From NCBI RefSeq assembly GCF_001729485.1, contig NZ_CP017157.1, positions 6,634,001 through 6,698,000 of the forward strand: DNA of 64,000 nt. Reading direction: 5' to 3'. The position numbers were made by a program, and so were the translations under genes. Every line of letters begins with the position of its first letter. Position 1 is the first letter of the stretch. The notes under the pieces are model-generated. The model did no database searches. It worked only from the letters and a program-made list of their open reading frames with translations, and was not told the DNA's origin. Source of the stretch: Streptomyces lydicus (GTDB lineage: Bacteria > Actinomycetota > Actinomycetes > Streptomycetales > Streptomycetaceae). Below are positions 63,312 through 64,000 of this stretch, one piece after another.

Positions 63312-64000
63312 TCAGCCCCCGTTCGTCAGCCCGTCCACCAACTCGTCCGCCGCCCGGTAGGGATCGGTCTCCCCGGCGACGATGCGCTCGGCCAGGGCAT
63401 CCAGCCGGCGGTCGCCGCTCAGGTCCCCGATCCGCTCGCGCAGCGCGGTCACCGCGATGGTCTCGACCTCGTGGGCGGCCCGGGCGCGGCGCCGCTCGGC
63501 CAGCACGCCGTGCTCCTCCATCCAGGCGCGGTGCTTCTCCAGGGCCTCGACGACCTCGTCGACGCCCTCGGAGCGCTGCGCGACGGTCTTGACGATCGGC
63601 GGCCGCCAGTCGCCGGGTGCCCGGGACTCCCCCAGGCCCAGCATGTGGTTGAGCTCCCGGGCGGTGGCGTCGGCACCGTCCCGGTCGGCCTTGTTGACGA
63701 CGTAGACGTCGCCGATCTCCAGGATTCCGGCCTTGGCCGCCTGGATCCCGTCGCCCATGCCGGGTGCCAGCAGCACCACGCTGGTGTCGGCCTGCGAGGC
63801 GATCTCCACCTCGGACTGGCCGACGCCGACGGTCTCGACCAGGATCACGTCGCAGCCCGCCCCGTCCAGCACCCGTATCGCCTGCGGCGCGGCCCAGGCC
63901 AGCCCGCCCAGGTGGCCGCGGGTGGCCATCGAACGGATGTAGACGCCGGGGTCGGAGGCGTGCTCGCTCATCCGGACCCGGTCACCGAGCAGCGCACCGC
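63312..64000 (-). CDS. meaB: MeaB/ArgK-type GTPase, methylmalonyl-CoA mutase chaperone (5' truncated)
   Basis: The last 229 residues of a G3E-family GTPase; the frame continues past the window end (GALLGDRVR precedes MSEHASDPGVYIRSMATRGHLGG). Visible: switch region, VILVETVGVGQSEVEI (G3, conserved in MeaB) and guanine motif VVNKADRDGADA (NKxD). C-terminal helices (RARAAHEVETIAVTALRERIGDL) complete it. MeaB protects and reloads the cobalamin of acyl-CoA mutases and so fits with icmA 11 kb away. Walker A lies outside the window. Confidence 0.95.
   Translation of the reverse strand, partial: GALLGDRVRMSEHASDPGVYIRSMATRGHLGGLAWAAPQAIRVLDGAGCDVILVETVGVGQSEVEIASQADTSVVLLAPGMGDGIQAAKAGILEIGDVYVVNKADRDGADATARELNHMLGLGESRAPGDWRPPIVKTVAQRSEGVDEVVEALEKHRAWMEEHGVLAERRRARAAHEVETIAVTALRERIGDLSGDRRLDALAERIVAGETDPYRAADELVDGLTNGG

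Overview
The window is a high-G+C actinobacterial chromosome segment, almost certainly Streptomyces. Evidence: very high third-position G/C, many GTG starts, ATGA/GTGA/TTGA stop-start overlaps, the GlgE-TreS-maltokinase-GlgB set, actinobacterial families such as DUF6230, DUF6114 and DUF3817, and a sugar ABC importer with no ATPase gene of its own. From memory, the order pyk-ackA-pta-pfkA, thioredoxin, icmA, DUF3817, MarR, meaB resembles the S. coelicolor core chromosome; this was not checked against a database. I recognise no tRNA, rRNA, CRISPR array, prophage or intact insertion sequence.

Layout. 1-7.7 kb: 3' end of an ABC exporter gene; an EACC1 + caspase-like protease pair (1058-2894) of the type placed in biological-conflict systems; a VC0807-like membrane protein; a coupled two-gene ABC exporter whose nucleotide-binding domains have decayed in complementary ways. 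8-14.6 kb: two tandem secreted M4 (thermolysin-like) metalloproteases and a NarL-type two-component pair. 15-23 kb: the GlgE pathway (glgE, treS, maltokinase, glgB), which turns trehalose into branched alpha-glucan. 23-27 kb: a DctA-like dicarboxylate carrier divergent from a CitA/DcuS-type kinase and its regulator. 27-31 kb: a carbohydrate ABC importer (binding protein and two permeases) and an XRE-like regulator. 31-35 kb: a MacB/LolD-type ATPase with an FtsX-like permease.

35-41 kb is central carbon metabolism: pfkA faces left; pta, ackA and pyk face right. 41-44 kb holds a leftward envelope locus (DUF6230, DUF6114, a Ser/Pro/Lys/Asp-rich secreted protein). 44.5-50.8 kb: thioredoxin-TPR protein, TetR regulator, a second MurG coupled to a LegB-like sugar-nucleotide dehydratase, and a divergent OmpR-type two-component system. 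50.9-57 kb: isobutyryl-CoA mutase large subunit (icmA), two DUF3817 proteins, MarR, an MFS exporter divergent from an ArsR-like regulator, a large imperfect palindrome of about 375 bp, and a thiamine-binding-type small protein. 57-64 kb: three tandem AIM24 genes, another MarR, a third OmpR-type system beside a secreted PepSY-like protein, and meaB, cut by the window end.

Most convergent gene pairs are separated by GC-rich hairpins, several with perfect stems of 12-21 bp. Candidate operators lie next to the regulators they probably serve: direct repeats beside the OmpR genes and perfect palindromes beside the TetR gene, the ArsR/MFS pair and icmA. The most unusual items are the caspase with two DivIVA-like motifs and a PH-like tail, the asymmetric ABC exporter, the intergenic palindrome at 56.1-56.5 kb, and the three TTAC/GTAA palindromes upstream of the DUF6230 locus.
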